DNA of 64,000 bases from Segatella copri DSM 18205 (GTDB lineage: Bacteria > Bacteroidota > Bacteroidia > Bacteroidales > Bacteroidaceae), in assembly GCF_025151535.1 (NCBI RefSeq), contig NZ_CP102288.1:67501-131500 (forward strand), written 5' to 3'. The notes under the pieces were generated by a model, which saw nothing but the letters and a program-made list of their open reading frames with translations, did not search any database and was not told where the DNA came from. Position numbers and translations under genes: made by a program. Below, one piece after another: positions 17,948-27,642 of this stretch. How positions within the stretch are numbered: the first letter of the stretch is position 1; every line of letters begins with the position of its first letter.

Positions 17948-19606
17948 TTACTTCTGGCATTCCTTGCAAGGAGTCCAAGGCTTCAACTGCTTGAAGAAGT
18001 CGTTGCCCTTATCATCTACGAGGATGAATGCAGGGAAGTCCTCTACGGTAATCTTCCAGATAGCCTCCATACCGAGCTCTGGGTACTCTACGCACTCAAT
18101 GCTCTTGATAGAACTCTTAGAGAGAACGGCAGCTACACCACCGATAGTACCGAGGTAGAAACCACCATGCTTCTTGCAAGCCTCTGTAACAACATCGCCA
18201 CGGTTACCCTTGGCAATCATTACAAGGCTAGCGCCATGATCCTGGAACTCATCTACGTATGGGTCCATACGGTTGGCTGTGGTAGGTCCCATAGAGCCAC
18301 ATGGATAACCCTCTGGAGTCTTGGCTGGTCCTGCATAGAGGATAGGGTGGTTCTTGAAGTACTCAGGCATCTCCTCGCCTGCATCCAGACGAGCCTTGAG
18401 CTTAGCGTGAGCGATGTCACGAGCCACGATGATGGTACCCTTCAAGTTAACACGGGTGCTTACAGGATACTTGGTCAACTCAGCACGAACTGCGTCGATA
18501 CCCTTGTCAAGGTCAATCTCGATACCCTTGGTACCCTCACCTGGGTTACGGAGCTCCTCAGGAATCAACTCTGTTGGATTCTCATCCATCTTCTCCAACC
18601 AGATACCGTCCTTGTTGATCTTAGCCTTGATGTTACGGTCGGCAGAGCAGCTTACACCCATACCGATAGGGCAGCTTGCACCGTGGCGAGGCAGACGGAT
18701 GACACGGATATCGTGAGCAAGATACTTACCACCGAACTGTGCACCCAAGCCAATCTTGTGAGCCTCTTTGAGAAGCTTATTCTCCAAGTCGATGTCACGG
18801 AAAGCACGGCCCGTCTCATCACCTGTTGTAGGCAACTCGTCGTAGTACTTGATAGAAGCCAACTTCACGGTAAGGAGGTTCTTCTCTGCTGAAGTACCAC
18901 CGATAACGAAGGCGATGTGGTAAGGAGGACATGCTGCTGTACCCAGACTCTTCATCTTCTCTACGAGGAATGGGAGCAATGTGCCCTCGTTCTGGATAGT
19001 AGCCTTGGTCATTGGGTAGAAGTAGGTCTTGTTGGCAGAGCCACCACCCTTGGCAACCATCACGAAGCGGTACTCGTCGCCCTCTGTAGCCTCGATATCA
19101 ATCTGGGCAGGCAGGTTACAACGGGTGTTCACCTCATCATACATATTGAGAGGAGCGTTCTGAGAATAGCGGAGGTTGTCCTGTGTAAAGGTGTTGTAAA
19201 CACCCAGACTCAGTGCCTCTTCGTCCTCGAAATCGGTCCATACACGCTGGCCCTTCTCACCGTGGATGATAGCAGTACCTGTATCCTGGCAGAATGGGAG
19301 GATGCCCTTAACGGCAGTTTCTGCATTGCGGAGGAACTGGAGAGCTACGTACTTGTCGTTCTCTGAAGCCTCTGGGTCGCTGAGAATCTTAGCCACCTGG
19401 AGGTTGTGCTCACGACGGAGCTTGAACTCTACGTCGTGGAAACCCTGCTGTGCCAGCAAAGTAAGAGCTTCCTTAGAAACCTTGAGGATAGTCTTACCCT
19501 CGAACTCTGCTGTGCTTACGCCTTCCTTAGAGATAAGGCGATACTCTGTCTTGTCCTCTCCAATCTGAAACATTGGAGCATACTTAAAATCTGGAGTTTT
19601 TGCCAT
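17948..19606 (-). CDS. class I (iron-sulfur) fumarate hydratase
   Basis: 552 residues with the alpha-like and beta-like parts of class I fumarase in one chain. Cysteine motifs for the 4Fe-4S cluster are visible: FCQDTGTA in the N-terminal part, TRCNLPAQ, and GVSCSADR. The C-terminal part has [11 protein letters not shown]. It interconverts fumarate and malate; in Bacteroidales it serves the reductive branch leading to succinate. It is the last gene of a probable hflX-DUF4954-fumarase transcript, 43 bases behind the DUF4954 gene. The oxygen-labile cluster suits an anaerobe. Confidence 0.93.
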   Translation of the reverse strand: MAKTPDFKYAPMFQIGEDKTEYRLISKEGVSTAEFEGKTILKVSKEALTLLAQQGFHDVEFKLRREHNLQVAKILSDPEASENDKYVALQFLRNAETAVKGILPFCQDTGTAIIHGEKGQRVWTDFEDEEALSLGVYNTFTQDNLRYSQNAPLNMYDEVNTRCNLPAQIDIEATEGDEYRFVMVAKGGGSANKTYFYPMTKATIQNEGTLLPFLVEKMKSLGTAACPPYHIAFVIGGTSAEKNLLTVKLASIKYYDELPTTGDETGRAFRDIDLENKLLKEAHKIGLGAQFGGKYLAHDIRVIRLPRHGASCPIGMGVSCSADRNIKAKINKDGIWLEKMDENPTELIPEELRNPGEGTKGIEIDLDKGIDAVRAELTKYPVSTRVNLKGTIIVARDIAHAKLKARLDAGEEMPEYFKNHPILYAGPAKTPEGYPCGSMGPTTANRMDPYVDEFQDHGASLVMIAKGNRGDVVTEACKKHGGFYLGTIGGVAAVLSKSSIKSIECVEYPELGMEAIWKITVEDFPAFILVDDKGNDFFKQLKPWTPCKECQK

Positions 19607-19649
19607 AATGTTTTTTGTTATTTTAAACTGTTGAAATATTCAAGTCTAA

Positions 19650-21506
19650 TTAATTCTCGTATTCTATTTCCTGGTCGAGGCTGTCGACGAAGTTGCGGAA
19701 AACCTCTTCCTCCACATCGCCCATGGCAAATTCTTTCTCAGCATCCTTTCGGATTTCTGCTATCCATGAGCGGCGTGCCTTGATATAATCTTCGTGTATG
19801 CGGTTGGCATCTTCGAGTGTAATGTCACTGATGCCGTAGTAATCGCAGATCATCTGGTAGGTCCATGCCCACTGGTAGTCGCGATAGTTGGCATTGATTT
19901 CTTCAAACCGGTCGAGCAACTGTTCTATATTCTCGATAGTTCCTTCCTTCACATCCCTAACGATGCCTTCTTCTTCAGAAACCGGGAGTAGGAGTCCCGA
20001 AAGATCATCCCAATCGCCCACGCCGACATGGGTGGCTGGAGGGGTGATGGCTGGGTCGCGCTTCAGTACACGCTTCAATACGGCACCCATGTAGATGCGG
20101 AGGGCGATATCATAATATTTGATGCCCTTGTGGAGCGATGAAGCCGGTATGATATATTCGTGATAGAGATACTGCGAAACATTATCGCCCGTTACCTCGC
20201 GCAGGTTTTCAAGAATCTTCTTACCCTTCAGAATCTCGCCAACAGAATAAGGTGAAAGCCAGTCGAAGTTGACGATGCTCTTGCGGTTCTCCATAGCACG
20301 GAGATCACGCTTAGGCCATTTCTTGATGTCGCGGTACAGACCTACGGTAGTGATGTTTCTGCCCGGGATGAGGAACATCTTGTCGCCATCGGCAATGAGG
20401 TAGGCGAAAGGCAGGTTGCGGGTGTTAGGGTGGTGCATCAGCTTGCCGAAGCATACTGAGAAGGAACCCAGAGTGGCTGGCATCAGGAGATAAGCACCGC
20501 TGGCTGTCTTGGAACCGCGCTCCAGAATGCCCCAGTGCATAGGGCCCATCTTGTAGGCATGGTTGCTGAAGTTGGTGGCAGAACCGGCGTTATAGAAAGA
20601 GAACATGCCTCCGATAAGCAGACTGCTCTTATGATGAGAAGCGGTGAAAGGACCGCAGAAGGCTGCACAAGCCTCGCCATTGCTCATATAGGAGTTGGCG
20701 AAGAATACGGAGGCTGATGCGGTAAAGCCGTTAGACAGCTGGCAGGCTTCGCCTACGAAGCAATCCTGTATCTTCACACTGTTGATGACGCTGGCGCCTT
20801 CAGCGATGATACTGTTTTCTGTAATAACGCCTGTGCCGATATATACGTTGCCATGAACAGAGCCCAATAGCGTACAGTCGCTCAGACGGGAAGCACCGTT
20901 CACTTCGCAGTAATCATTGATTACGCAGTTGGTAATCTCCTTGGTATTGATGATCTTCACATTATTGCCAATCTGGCCCCGATCCGGCATCTTGTTGTCG
21001 ATGTCGGTCTTGATGAGCTGGCGAATCTTCTCCTTCATTTCCTTGTCAGGGAAATGCTTCACCATGAAGGCTGCCAGCTGGCTGTTCAGGTCGCTGAAGA
21101 GGATTACGTTGCCTTCACCCACCTCGTTGAGTACGCTCACAAGATTTCCTTCGCCGTAAGTAGCTCCCTCGGTGGTTTCCATGGTCGAGATGTTTGAGAT
21201 GTAGCAATCATCGCCAATGGTATAGTTGTTGATGAAATTGCCTACGTTTTCTATCAGACAGTCGTCGCCTATGGTTACATTGCGCAATGTGGCATTGTTG
21301 ATGCCCGAATGCTTTACGAAGCCCTGGCTCACCTCCACGTTCTTGTTGAAGGATCCGATGTTTATTTCGCCATAGAGCATCACGCGGTGCATGAAGTTGG
21401 GCTTAAAATCTTCTGATACATTGACTGAGGTCCAGTCTTCGGCCCAGCAGTCGTTATGTTTAAGCACCTCGATTTCCTCGGTGGTTAAAGGTCTGTAATC
21501 ATTCAT
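19650..21506 (-). CDS. DUF4954 family left-handed beta-helix protein
   Basis: 618 residues. From about residue 50 to 300 there are many hexapeptide-like turns (IGSFNKNVEVSQG, IGDDCLIENVG, IGDDCYISN, INDYCEVNG, IGTGVITENSIIAEGASV), the pattern of a left-handed parallel beta helix as in sugar acyltransferases and nucleotidyltransferases. The C-terminal ~250 residues are helical. The family is DUF4954, found mainly in Bacteroidetes; no activity is known to me. Neighbours (hflX 28 bases upstream, fumarase 43 downstream) do not reveal a role. Confidence 0.8.
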   Translation of the reverse strand: MNDYRPLTTEEIEVLKHNDCWAEDWTSVNVSEDFKPNFMHRVMLYGEINIGSFNKNVEVSQGFVKHSGINNATLRNVTIGDDCLIENVGNFINNYTIGDDCYISNISTMETTEGATYGEGNLVSVLNEVGEGNVILFSDLNSQLAAFMVKHFPDKEMKEKIRQLIKTDIDNKMPDRGQIGNNVKIINTKEITNCVINDYCEVNGASRLSDCTLLGSVHGNVYIGTGVITENSIIAEGASVINSVKIQDCFVGEACQLSNGFTASASVFFANSYMSNGEACAAFCGPFTASHHKSSLLIGGMFSFYNAGSATNFSNHAYKMGPMHWGILERGSKTASGAYLLMPATLGSFSVCFGKLMHHPNTRNLPFAYLIADGDKMFLIPGRNITTVGLYRDIKKWPKRDLRAMENRKSIVNFDWLSPYSVGEILKGKKILENLREVTGDNVSQYLYHEYIIPASSLHKGIKYYDIALRIYMGAVLKRVLKRDPAITPPATHVGVGDWDDLSGLLLPVSEEEGIVRDVKEGTIENIEQLLDRFEEINANYRDYQWAWTYQMICDYYGISDITLEDANRIHEDYIKARRSWIAEIRKDAEKEFAMGDVEEEVFRNFVDSLDQEIEYEN

Positions 21507-21534
21507 AGCTTACTTGTTATTGATATTTATGTTC

Positions 21535-22782
21535 TTACTCATAATCCTGGTACAGGAAGTCGTTGTATGGATACTTCTGTACGTGCAACTCTCTTACTTT
21601 CTTGTAGAGTATCTCGCGGAATTCGTCGATGTTCTCCTTGTTCTTTGCCGAGATGAAGAGGCAGTCCTCATTGAGTTTTGCCATCCAGGTCTTCTTCAGG
21701 TCTTCCAGCGGGATGTTCTCTTTCTCCATCGGTGTGAGGTCGTCTTCCTCTTTTTCTACCCATGAGTAGTTGTCTATCTTGTTGAAGATAATCATCGATG
21801 GCTTATCGGCGCAATCCAGTTCCTTGAGCGTATTCTCTACTACCTGGATCTGCTCTTCGAAGTCGGGATGTGAGATGTCTACTACGTGCAGAAGGAGGTC
21901 GGCCTCGCGTGTCTCGTCAAGGGTACTCTTGAATGAGTCGACCAGGTCGGTTGGCAATTTGCGGATGAATCCTACGGTATCGGCAAGGAGGAACGGCAGG
22001 TTGTCTACAACCACCTTGCGTACGGTGGTGTCGAGGGTGGCAAAGAGTTTGTTCTCTGCAAACACCTCGCTCTTGCTGAGTAGATTCATGATGGTAGATT
22101 TACCTACGTTGGTATAGCCCACCAGTGCCACGCGCACCATTCTGCCTCTGTTTTTTCGCTGTGTAGTCTTCTGCTTGTCGATTTCTGCCAGTCGCTCTTT
22201 GAGGAGACTCATTCTGCCGAGGATGATACGGCGGTCCATCTCGAGCTGGGTCTCACCCGGTCCACGCAGACCAACAGATCCCTTACCGCCACCAGATCCT
22301 GAACCGCCACCCTGTCGTTCCAGGTGAGTCCAGAGTCTTTGCAGACGAGGGAGCATATAGCGGTATTGCGCCAACTCTACCTGGGTTTTAGCCGCAGCGG
22401 TTTGCGCACGCATGGCGAAGATATCGAGGATGAGTGAGGTGCGGTCCAGAATCTTCACCTGCAGTTCCTGTTCGATGTTACGGATCTGTTTGGCAGAAAG
22501 CTCATCATCAAAGATGACCATACCTACTTCTCTATCTTCCTCTTCCTCGTCCTTGATGTATTGCTTGATTTCCTCCAGCTTACCCTTTCCCACGTAGGTG
22601 GTCTGGTTAGGCGACACCACCTTCTGCGTGAATCGCTTCACGGTGACGGCGCCTGCGGTATCTGCAAGAAATTCCAACTCGTCGAGATATTCCTTGGTCT
22701 TGGCTTCGTCCTGTGTCTTGGTAATAAGACCCACCAGCACAGCGGTTTCCGCCTTGACTTCTGATATTACAAATTCTTTCAT
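21535..22782 (-). CDS. hflX: GTPase HflX
   Basis: 415 residues. An N-terminal HflX domain, a Gly-rich linker containing GGGSGSGGG and GLRGPGETQLEMDRR, then a GTPase domain with G1 GYTNVGKST, G3 DTVGF and G4 NKID. HflX binds 50S or 70S ribosomes and splits stalled ones. It is the first gene of the minus-strand transcript and has a clear promoter at 22822-22852. Confidence 0.93.
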   Translation of the reverse strand: MKEFVISEVKAETAVLVGLITKTQDEAKTKEYLDELEFLADTAGAVTVKRFTQKVVSPNQTTYVGKGKLEEIKQYIKDEEEEDREVGMVIFDDELSAKQIRNIEQELQVKILDRTSLILDIFAMRAQTAAAKTQVELAQYRYMLPRLQRLWTHLERQGGGSGSGGGKGSVGLRGPGETQLEMDRRIILGRMSLLKERLAEIDKQKTTQRKNRGRMVRVALVGYTNVGKSTIMNLLSKSEVFAENKLFATLDTTVRKVVVDNLPFLLADTVGFIRKLPTDLVDSFKSTLDETREADLLLHVVDISHPDFEEQIQVVENTLKELDCADKPSMIIFNKIDNYSWVEKEEDDLTPMEKENIPLEDLKKTWMAKLNEDCLFISAKNKENIDEFREILYKKVRELHVQKYPYNDFLYQDYE

Positions 22783-22821
22783 CTATTTTCTTTATCTATA
22801 TAATAATGTGAAAAGATAGTG

Positions 22822-22852
22822 CAAAGATAGTGTAAAATACAGAGAAAACAAA
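22822..22852 (-). promoter_or_regulatory. promoter of hflX
   Basis: Read on the minus strand, TTTG (22852-22849) and TATCTTTG (22829-22822) are 19 bases apart. The transcript would start about 35 bases ahead of the hflX ATG. Confidence 0.75.
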
Positions 22853-22973
22853 ATATAGCATCAATATTTTAACTTTTTTATTAATGTGGCAGAAAATATT
22901 CAAAAGACACAAAATGCATAGCTGTATTTTAGCCACAACAGCTCACAAATGGTCTTTTTGATGCGCAAAAATT

Positions 22974-22985
22974 GTAAACGTTTAC
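22974..22985. promoter_or_regulatory. palindromic operator-like site
   Basis: GTAAACGTTTAC is a perfect 12-bp palindrome with a central CG, the form of LacI/GalR-family operators. It lies between hflX and the sugar-hydrolase genes, about 30 bases upstream of the candidate small-RNA promoter. No LacI-type regulator gene is in the window, so the link is inference. Confidence 0.4.
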
Positions 22986-23015
22986 GTGGTTTTTTGCATA
23001 AAAAATCGAGATTTA

Positions 23016-23047
23016 TTTGATTTATATCAATATTTGTCTTAATTTTG
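23016..23047 (+). promoter_or_regulatory. promoter of the candidate small RNA
   Basis: TTTG at 23016-23019, 20 bases, TAATTTTG at 23040-23047. A near-consensus promoter followed by no ORF. Confidence 0.7.
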
Positions 23048-23053
23048 CACCCA

Positions 23054-23163
23054 GAAAAAGAATTGATTTTCAAAAACGATAAAATCATAACTACATAAAA
23101 AACACAAACTGCTGAAACATTCAAAAACTTCAAAGGCCTCGACGCGATGTCGGGGCTTTTTGT
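23054..23163 (+). ncRNA. candidate small RNA of about 110 nt
   Basis: A consensus promoter ends at 23047 and a terminator hairpin, GCCTCGAC with GTCGGGGC and a T run, ends near 23161. Between them lie about 110 bases, A-rich, with no start codon that opens a useful ORF. The next gene (GH97) has a separate -7 box 130 bases further on. This arrangement fits a stand-alone small RNA rather than a leader. I do not recognise a known family. It could also be the attenuated leader of the hydrolase operon. Confidence 0.5.
23136..23161 (+). terminator. terminator of the candidate small RNA
   Basis: An 8-bp stem (one T-G wobble) with a GCGAT loop, followed by TTTTTG. Confidence 0.75.
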
Positions 23164-23288
23164 TTTCTTCTCATCTAAAGGCTTTTCTTACCATTTATTT
23201 TTCCTCGTTTTTGTCTCTTTTTCGTTAGATTTTACGAAAATGGATGCTTTTTGAACAAAAAGTATACTCTTTTCTCTGCAAAATAACT

Positions 23289-23296
23289 TATCTTTG
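23289..23296 (+). promoter_or_regulatory. -7 element before the GH97 gene
   Basis: TATCTTTG is a full -7 element, about 97 bases before the ATG. A correctly spaced TTTG is missing, which may mean activator-dependent expression. Confidence 0.5.
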
Positions 23297-23392
23297 CATG
23301 CGGTTTTGTTGTATGCAGCAGTAACTGGAGTAGTATGCCGGCTATACTGCTGTAGCATCATAGAGAAGATTATAAATCAACCTAACAATAAA

Positions 23393-25396
23393 ATGAAAAT
23401 GAAGCAAAAAGTTTGTATTGCTAGTATTTTGTTGCTCGGCACGGTTTGTGCGAAAGCCAACAATTATAAAGTAAGTTCACCTGACGGCAGATTGGCGGTC
23501 AAGGTGGAATGTGTAGACGGAAAGGCTTTCTATTCGGTAGAGCTGAATGGCAAGCAGATGCTTAAACCTTCTGCCTTGGGACTGGTAGCCAACTATGGCG
23601 ACTTCTCCCAGCATCTTACCATGGGTGCGATGAAAGGAACAGAGAAGCATCTTTCTTACGACATGACCCGTATCAAGAAAAGCCACATCGAAAAGGATGT
23701 TTATGAGGCTACCATCGGATTCCTCAATGCCAAGAAGGATTCCATGACCTTGCATCTCCATGTAAGCAACAACGATGTTGCCTACAAATATGAGATGATC
23801 CGTCCGAAGAAGAATAACCCTAAGTCGGTGATTATATATAATGAGGTGAGCGGTTTCAATTTCCCTGAGCAGACCACCACTTTCCTCTGCCCTCAAATCG
23901 GTCCGATGACTGGTTGGGAACGAACCAAACCATCTTACGAAGAAGAATATACTCCGAATGCTCCGATGACAAAGAAGTCGCAGTTTGGTGTGGGCTATAC
24001 CTTCCCTTGTCTCTTCAAGGTGGGTAATGACGGTTGGGCATTGGTCAGCGAAACAGGAGTATCGAGTGCATATCCAGCCAGCAGACTTTCTGATTATGAT
24101 GCAGCGAAGGGATATACGGTAGCTTTCCCTCAGAAAGGTGAAAACAACGGAATCGGTTCAGAATATGCCGGTATACCTTTGCCGGGCGAAACACCATGGC
24201 GTACCATCACCGTTGGCACCACATTGGCTCCTATAGTAGAAACTACCATCCCTTACGATGTGGTAGAACCTCTGTATGAGCCAACTCAGCAGTATAAGCC
24301 TTCACGCTATACCTGGAGCTGGCTGATCTGGCAGGATGAGAGTATCAACTATGATGACCAGGTTAAGATGATAGATGTTGCTGCGGCTCAGGGCTATGAG
24401 GCTATCCTCGTAGACAACTGGTGGGACCAGCGCATCGGTCGTGACAAGATTGAGAAATTGGCTCAGTATGCCAAGAGCAAGCAGGTTAGTCTGATGCTCT
24501 GGTATAATTCGAATGGTTTCGAGAATGATGCTCCACAGACTCCACGTCAGATTATGAACAATTCCATCGCCCGCAAGAAGGAGATGGCTTGGATGAAGAA
24601 GATAGGTATTGTGGGAATCAAAGTTGATTTCTTCGGTGGTGACAAGCAGGAGACGATGAAACTCTACGAAGATATTCTGAGCGATGCCAACGATTATGGT
24701 CTGGAGGTGATCTTCCACGGTTGTACCATGCCTAGAGGTTGGGAGCGCATGTATCCTAACTATGTTTCCAGCGAGGCAGCATTGGCTTCTGAGAATGTAT
24801 ATTTCACCGATTATCATGCCAAAAAGGAGGCTTTCGAGATGACGATGCATCCGTTCTCAAGAAATGCTGTAGCCAGCTTCGACTGGGGTGGCGTGATGAT
24901 GAACAAATATCTTTCAAGAGATAACAAGAGCCGCCATCAGCGCTATACAAGTGATGTCTTCGAGATGGCAACCGCTATCACCAATCAGAGCAGCGTAAAC
25001 TGTGTTTGTCTCTATCCTAACAATCTTCAGGATGTTCCTCAATGGGAATTGGACTGGTTGAAGGGCTTGCCTACAGCATGGGACGATGTGAAGTTTATCG
25101 CAGGATATCCTACGAAGTATGCGGTTGTAGCCCGTAAGGCGTCTCAAGAGAACGGCTCTGGTGCAGCAATCAATAACGGAAAATGGATTGTCGGTGGTTT
25201 GAATGCTACAGACAAGCCGCTCACCCTGACCCTCAATCTGCCTATGTTCGCTGGCAAGACTGTGGAATATCTTACCGACCAGCCAAAGAAACAGGGTGAG
25301 AAGTTCTACACTTCGGTAAAGAAGACCTTGAAAGTAGGCAAGAATGGTAAGGCAAAGGTTGTGATTCAGCCAAATGGCGGTATTATCATCAATTAG
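23393..25396 (+). CDS. glycoside hydrolase family 97 enzyme, secreted
   Basis: 667 residues with a signal peptide (MKMKQKVCIASILLLG, cut near AKA). The N-terminal beta-sandwich, central barrel and C-terminal sheet of GH97 are recognisable. VKVDFF carries Asp412 and is followed by Glu461 and Glu467. An Asp at this barrel strand is the nucleophile of the retaining (alpha-galactosidase-like) branch; the inverting SusB-type branch uses Glu residues elsewhere. I therefore favour an alpha-galactosidase-like retaining enzyme. The start is ATG 23393 because upstream codons give no signal peptide and the -7 box TATCTTTG (23289-23296) lies inside the longer frame. Confidence 0.88.
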   Translation: MKMKQKVCIASILLLGTVCAKANNYKVSSPDGRLAVKVECVDGKAFYSVELNGKQMLKPSALGLVANYGDFSQHLTMGAMKGTEKHLSYDMTRIKKSHIEKDVYEATIGFLNAKKDSMTLHLHVSNNDVAYKYEMIRPKKNNPKSVIIYNEVSGFNFPEQTTTFLCPQIGPMTGWERTKPSYEEEYTPNAPMTKKSQFGVGYTFPCLFKVGNDGWALVSETGVSSAYPASRLSDYDAAKGYTVAFPQKGENNGIGSEYAGIPLPGETPWRTITVGTTLAPIVETTIPYDVVEPLYEPTQQYKPSRYTWSWLIWQDESINYDDQVKMIDVAAAQGYEAILVDNWWDQRIGRDKIEKLAQYAKSKQVSLMLWYNSNGFENDAPQTPRQIMNNSIARKKEMAWMKKIGIVGIKVDFFGGDKQETMKLYEDILSDANDYGLEVIFHGCTMPRGWERMYPNYVSSEAALASENVYFTDYHAKKEAFEMTMHPFSRNAVASFDWGGVMMNKYLSRDNKSRHQRYTSDVFEMATAITNQSSVNCVCLYPNNLQDVPQWELDWLKGLPTAWDDVKFIAGYPTKYAVVARKASQENGSGAAINNGKWIVGGLNATDKPLTLTLNLPMFAGKTVEYLTDQPKKQGEKFYTSVKKTLKVGKNGKAKVVIQPNGGIIIN

Positions 25397-25446
25397 AATG
25401 CTGTTCATCGCCGGTAATGAATCCGCAGAAACAATACATAATAAAT

Positions 25447-25479
25447 AAAAAGGGGTGATTACAAAATCATCCCTTTTTT
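25447..25479 (+). terminator. terminator after the GH97 gene
   Basis: AAAAAGGGGTGAT pairs with ATCATCCCTTTTTT (one G-T wobble). It separates GH97 from the GH127 gene, which therefore needs its own promoter or read-through. I saw no clear -7 box in 25480-25518. Confidence 0.8.
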
Positions 25480-25518
25480 CGTCTTAAAACTAAATTAAAA
25501 ACTAAACGAATAACAATA

Positions 25519-27630
25519 ATGATGACAGCAAACTACAGCAGAAAGTGGATGATGGCAGGTCTTCTTGCTTTTTCTGCCTTTACCTCCCCAGTCATGGCAC
25601 AGCACAATGGACTGGTAGATATGAGCCACAGCAAGGAAGCCCGAATGGTAAATATGCCTTTGGGAAGTACCCGTTGGACAGGCGGTTTTTGGGGTGGCCG
25701 ATTCAAGGTCTTTTCAGAAACCTCGCTTTGGGATATGTGGAAAACCTGGGATACACCCGAGGTATCGCACGGCTTCCGTAATTTCGAGATTGCGGCGGGC
25801 GATGCTGAAGGCGAACATTGGGGACCTCCTTTTCATGATGGCGATATGTATAAATGGCTTGAGGCATGTGCTTCGGTTTATGCAGTAACCCATGATCAGA
25901 AACTAGATGCCCTGATGGATCGCTTTATTGCCGAAGTAGCTAAGGCACAGCGTACCGATGGTTATATCCATACCCCTGTGGTGATAGATGAGCGCCATAA
26001 GGGCATCGATACGCATGCTCTCAAAGACCGGAAAGATGAAGCCGAAATCGGTATCACAGTAGGAGGAAAAGATGAGAAAGGAGCCTTTGCCAGCCGTCTC
26101 AACTTCGAAACCTATAATCTGGGACATCTGATGACTGCCGGTATCGTACATTGGCGTGCCACAGGCAAGAAGACACTCTTCAACTGTGCACTCAAGGCAG
26201 CCGATTTTCTCTATGATTTTCTGAAGAACCAGCGCGATGAGTTGGCGCGCAATGCAATCTGTCCTTCTCATTATATGGCAGCTTCAGAGATGTATCGTGC
26301 TACCGGTGACAAGCGTTATCTGGAACTGGCAGAGGGATTGATAGCCATTCGTGATGAAGTGAAGAATGGTGAAGATCACAATCAGGATCGCCATCCTTTC
26401 CGTGAGCAATATGAGGCGATGGGGCATGCGGTGAGAGCCAACTATCTCTATGCGGGTGTAGCTGATCTCTATGCCGAAACAGGGGAGAAGCAACTCATGA
26501 AGAATCTGTCCAGTATCTGGGATGATATCACCTATCGCAAGATTTATATCACAGGTGGATGCGGTGCCCTCTATGATGGTGTGTCACCTGATGGAACCAC
26601 TTACGATCAGCCTAGCATTCAGCAGATTCATCAGGCATACGGCAGAGCATATCAGTTGCCAAACGAGACTTCGCATAATGAAACCTGTGCGCAGATTGGT
26701 AATATCTTCTTATCCTGGCGTATGCTCGAAACCACAGCTGATGCCCGCTATATGGATATGGTAGAAAACGAACTCCTGAATGGAGTCTTGCCGGGCATTT
26801 CGCTCGATGGTACCCGATATTTCTATACTCAGGCCCTGCGCCGTACGGGCGATTTTCCTTATGTGATGCGCTGGCCGAAAACCCGCCAGAAGTATATCAG
26901 TTGCTTCTGCTGTCCACCTAACACCCTTCGTGCACTTTGCGAAGCGCAGGAGTATGCTTATGCCGTGAAAGGGGATACTTTGTGGGTGAACATGTATGGT
27001 GATAATCATCTGAAAACAAAGGATGTTGATATGGAGATGACTTCAGGTTATCCTTATGATGGCAAGGTTTCCATTCGCATCAACAAGGCTAAGAATATCA
27101 GAACCTTGATGCTCCGCGTGCCGGGAGAGGGTAGATATGAGGCGATTTCTGCTACTGATTCAAAAGGCAGACAGACTGGTTGGAAGAAGGGAACCCTCGT
27201 AGAACGAACATTTGATATGAAACCTCGTCTGGTGGAGGCTAACCCTTTGGTTGAAGAGAATAAGAACCAGATAGCCGTGATGCGCGGACCTATTGTCTAT
27301 TGTTTGGAAAATGTGGATATCGATGCTTCTTCTGTTCCTGCTTCCTGCAAAGATAAGTATGGTAGGGTAAGCGTGAATGATATCGTGATTCCTGCTGATA
27401 TCCAATGGACTGAAGTAAAAAAGACGATCGACGGTCACGAGTTTGTTGCGCTCCAGGGGGAGGCGCTGCTTGCTGAAAAGGGAACTGCAGCATCCTGGCA
27501 GAAGAACCAGCTTTACCGTACACTTGCTCCTGCCCAGAAAAAAGTAAATGTTACGCTCATTCCTTATTATGCCTGGGATAATCGGGGTAGTGATGTGGAA
27601 ATGTCGGTTTGGCTTTCAGTTAGAAAATAA
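25519..27630 (+). CDS. GH127/DUF1680 family hydrolase, secreted
   Basis: 703 residues with a signal peptide ending at VMAQ. The DUF1680 (GH127) fold is an (alpha/alpha)6 barrel followed by beta-sandwich domains. In characterised beta-L-arabinofuranosidases a Cys pair and a separate Cys and Glu hold zinc, and one Cys is the nucleophile. Here Cys348 (GGCGALYDG) and Cys462, Cys464, Cys465 (SCFCCPPN) match that layout, so the enzyme looks active. Probable substrate: beta-L-arabinofuranosides or related pectic side chains. It lies between GH97 and a beta-helix enzyme gene, all on one strand. Confidence 0.87.
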   Translation: MMTANYSRKWMMAGLLAFSAFTSPVMAQHNGLVDMSHSKEARMVNMPLGSTRWTGGFWGGRFKVFSETSLWDMWKTWDTPEVSHGFRNFEIAAGDAEGEHWGPPFHDGDMYKWLEACASVYAVTHDQKLDALMDRFIAEVAKAQRTDGYIHTPVVIDERHKGIDTHALKDRKDEAEIGITVGGKDEKGAFASRLNFETYNLGHLMTAGIVHWRATGKKTLFNCALKAADFLYDFLKNQRDELARNAICPSHYMAASEMYRATGDKRYLELAEGLIAIRDEVKNGEDHNQDRHPFREQYEAMGHAVRANYLYAGVADLYAETGEKQLMKNLSSIWDDITYRKIYITGGCGALYDGVSPDGTTYDQPSIQQIHQAYGRAYQLPNETSHNETCAQIGNIFLSWRMLETTADARYMDMVENELLNGVLPGISLDGTRYFYTQALRRTGDFPYVMRWPKTRQKYISCFCCPPNTLRALCEAQEYAYAVKGDTLWVNMYGDNHLKTKDVDMEMTSGYPYDGKVSIRINKAKNIRTLMLRVPGEGRYEAISATDSKGRQTGWKKGTLVERTFDMKPRLVEANPLVEENKNQIAVMRGPIVYCLENVDIDASSVPASCKDKYGRVSVNDIVIPADIQWTEVKKTIDGHEFVALQGEALLAEKGTAASWQKNQLYRTLAPAQKKVNVTLIPYYAWDNRGSDVEMSVWLSVRK

Positions 27631-27642
27631 TTTTTTTTAGTT

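Noticed and set aside
22900..23133. 77-codon minus-strand frame over the candidate small RNA
   Set aside because: A+T-rich, no promoter or ribosome site, no recognisable domain.
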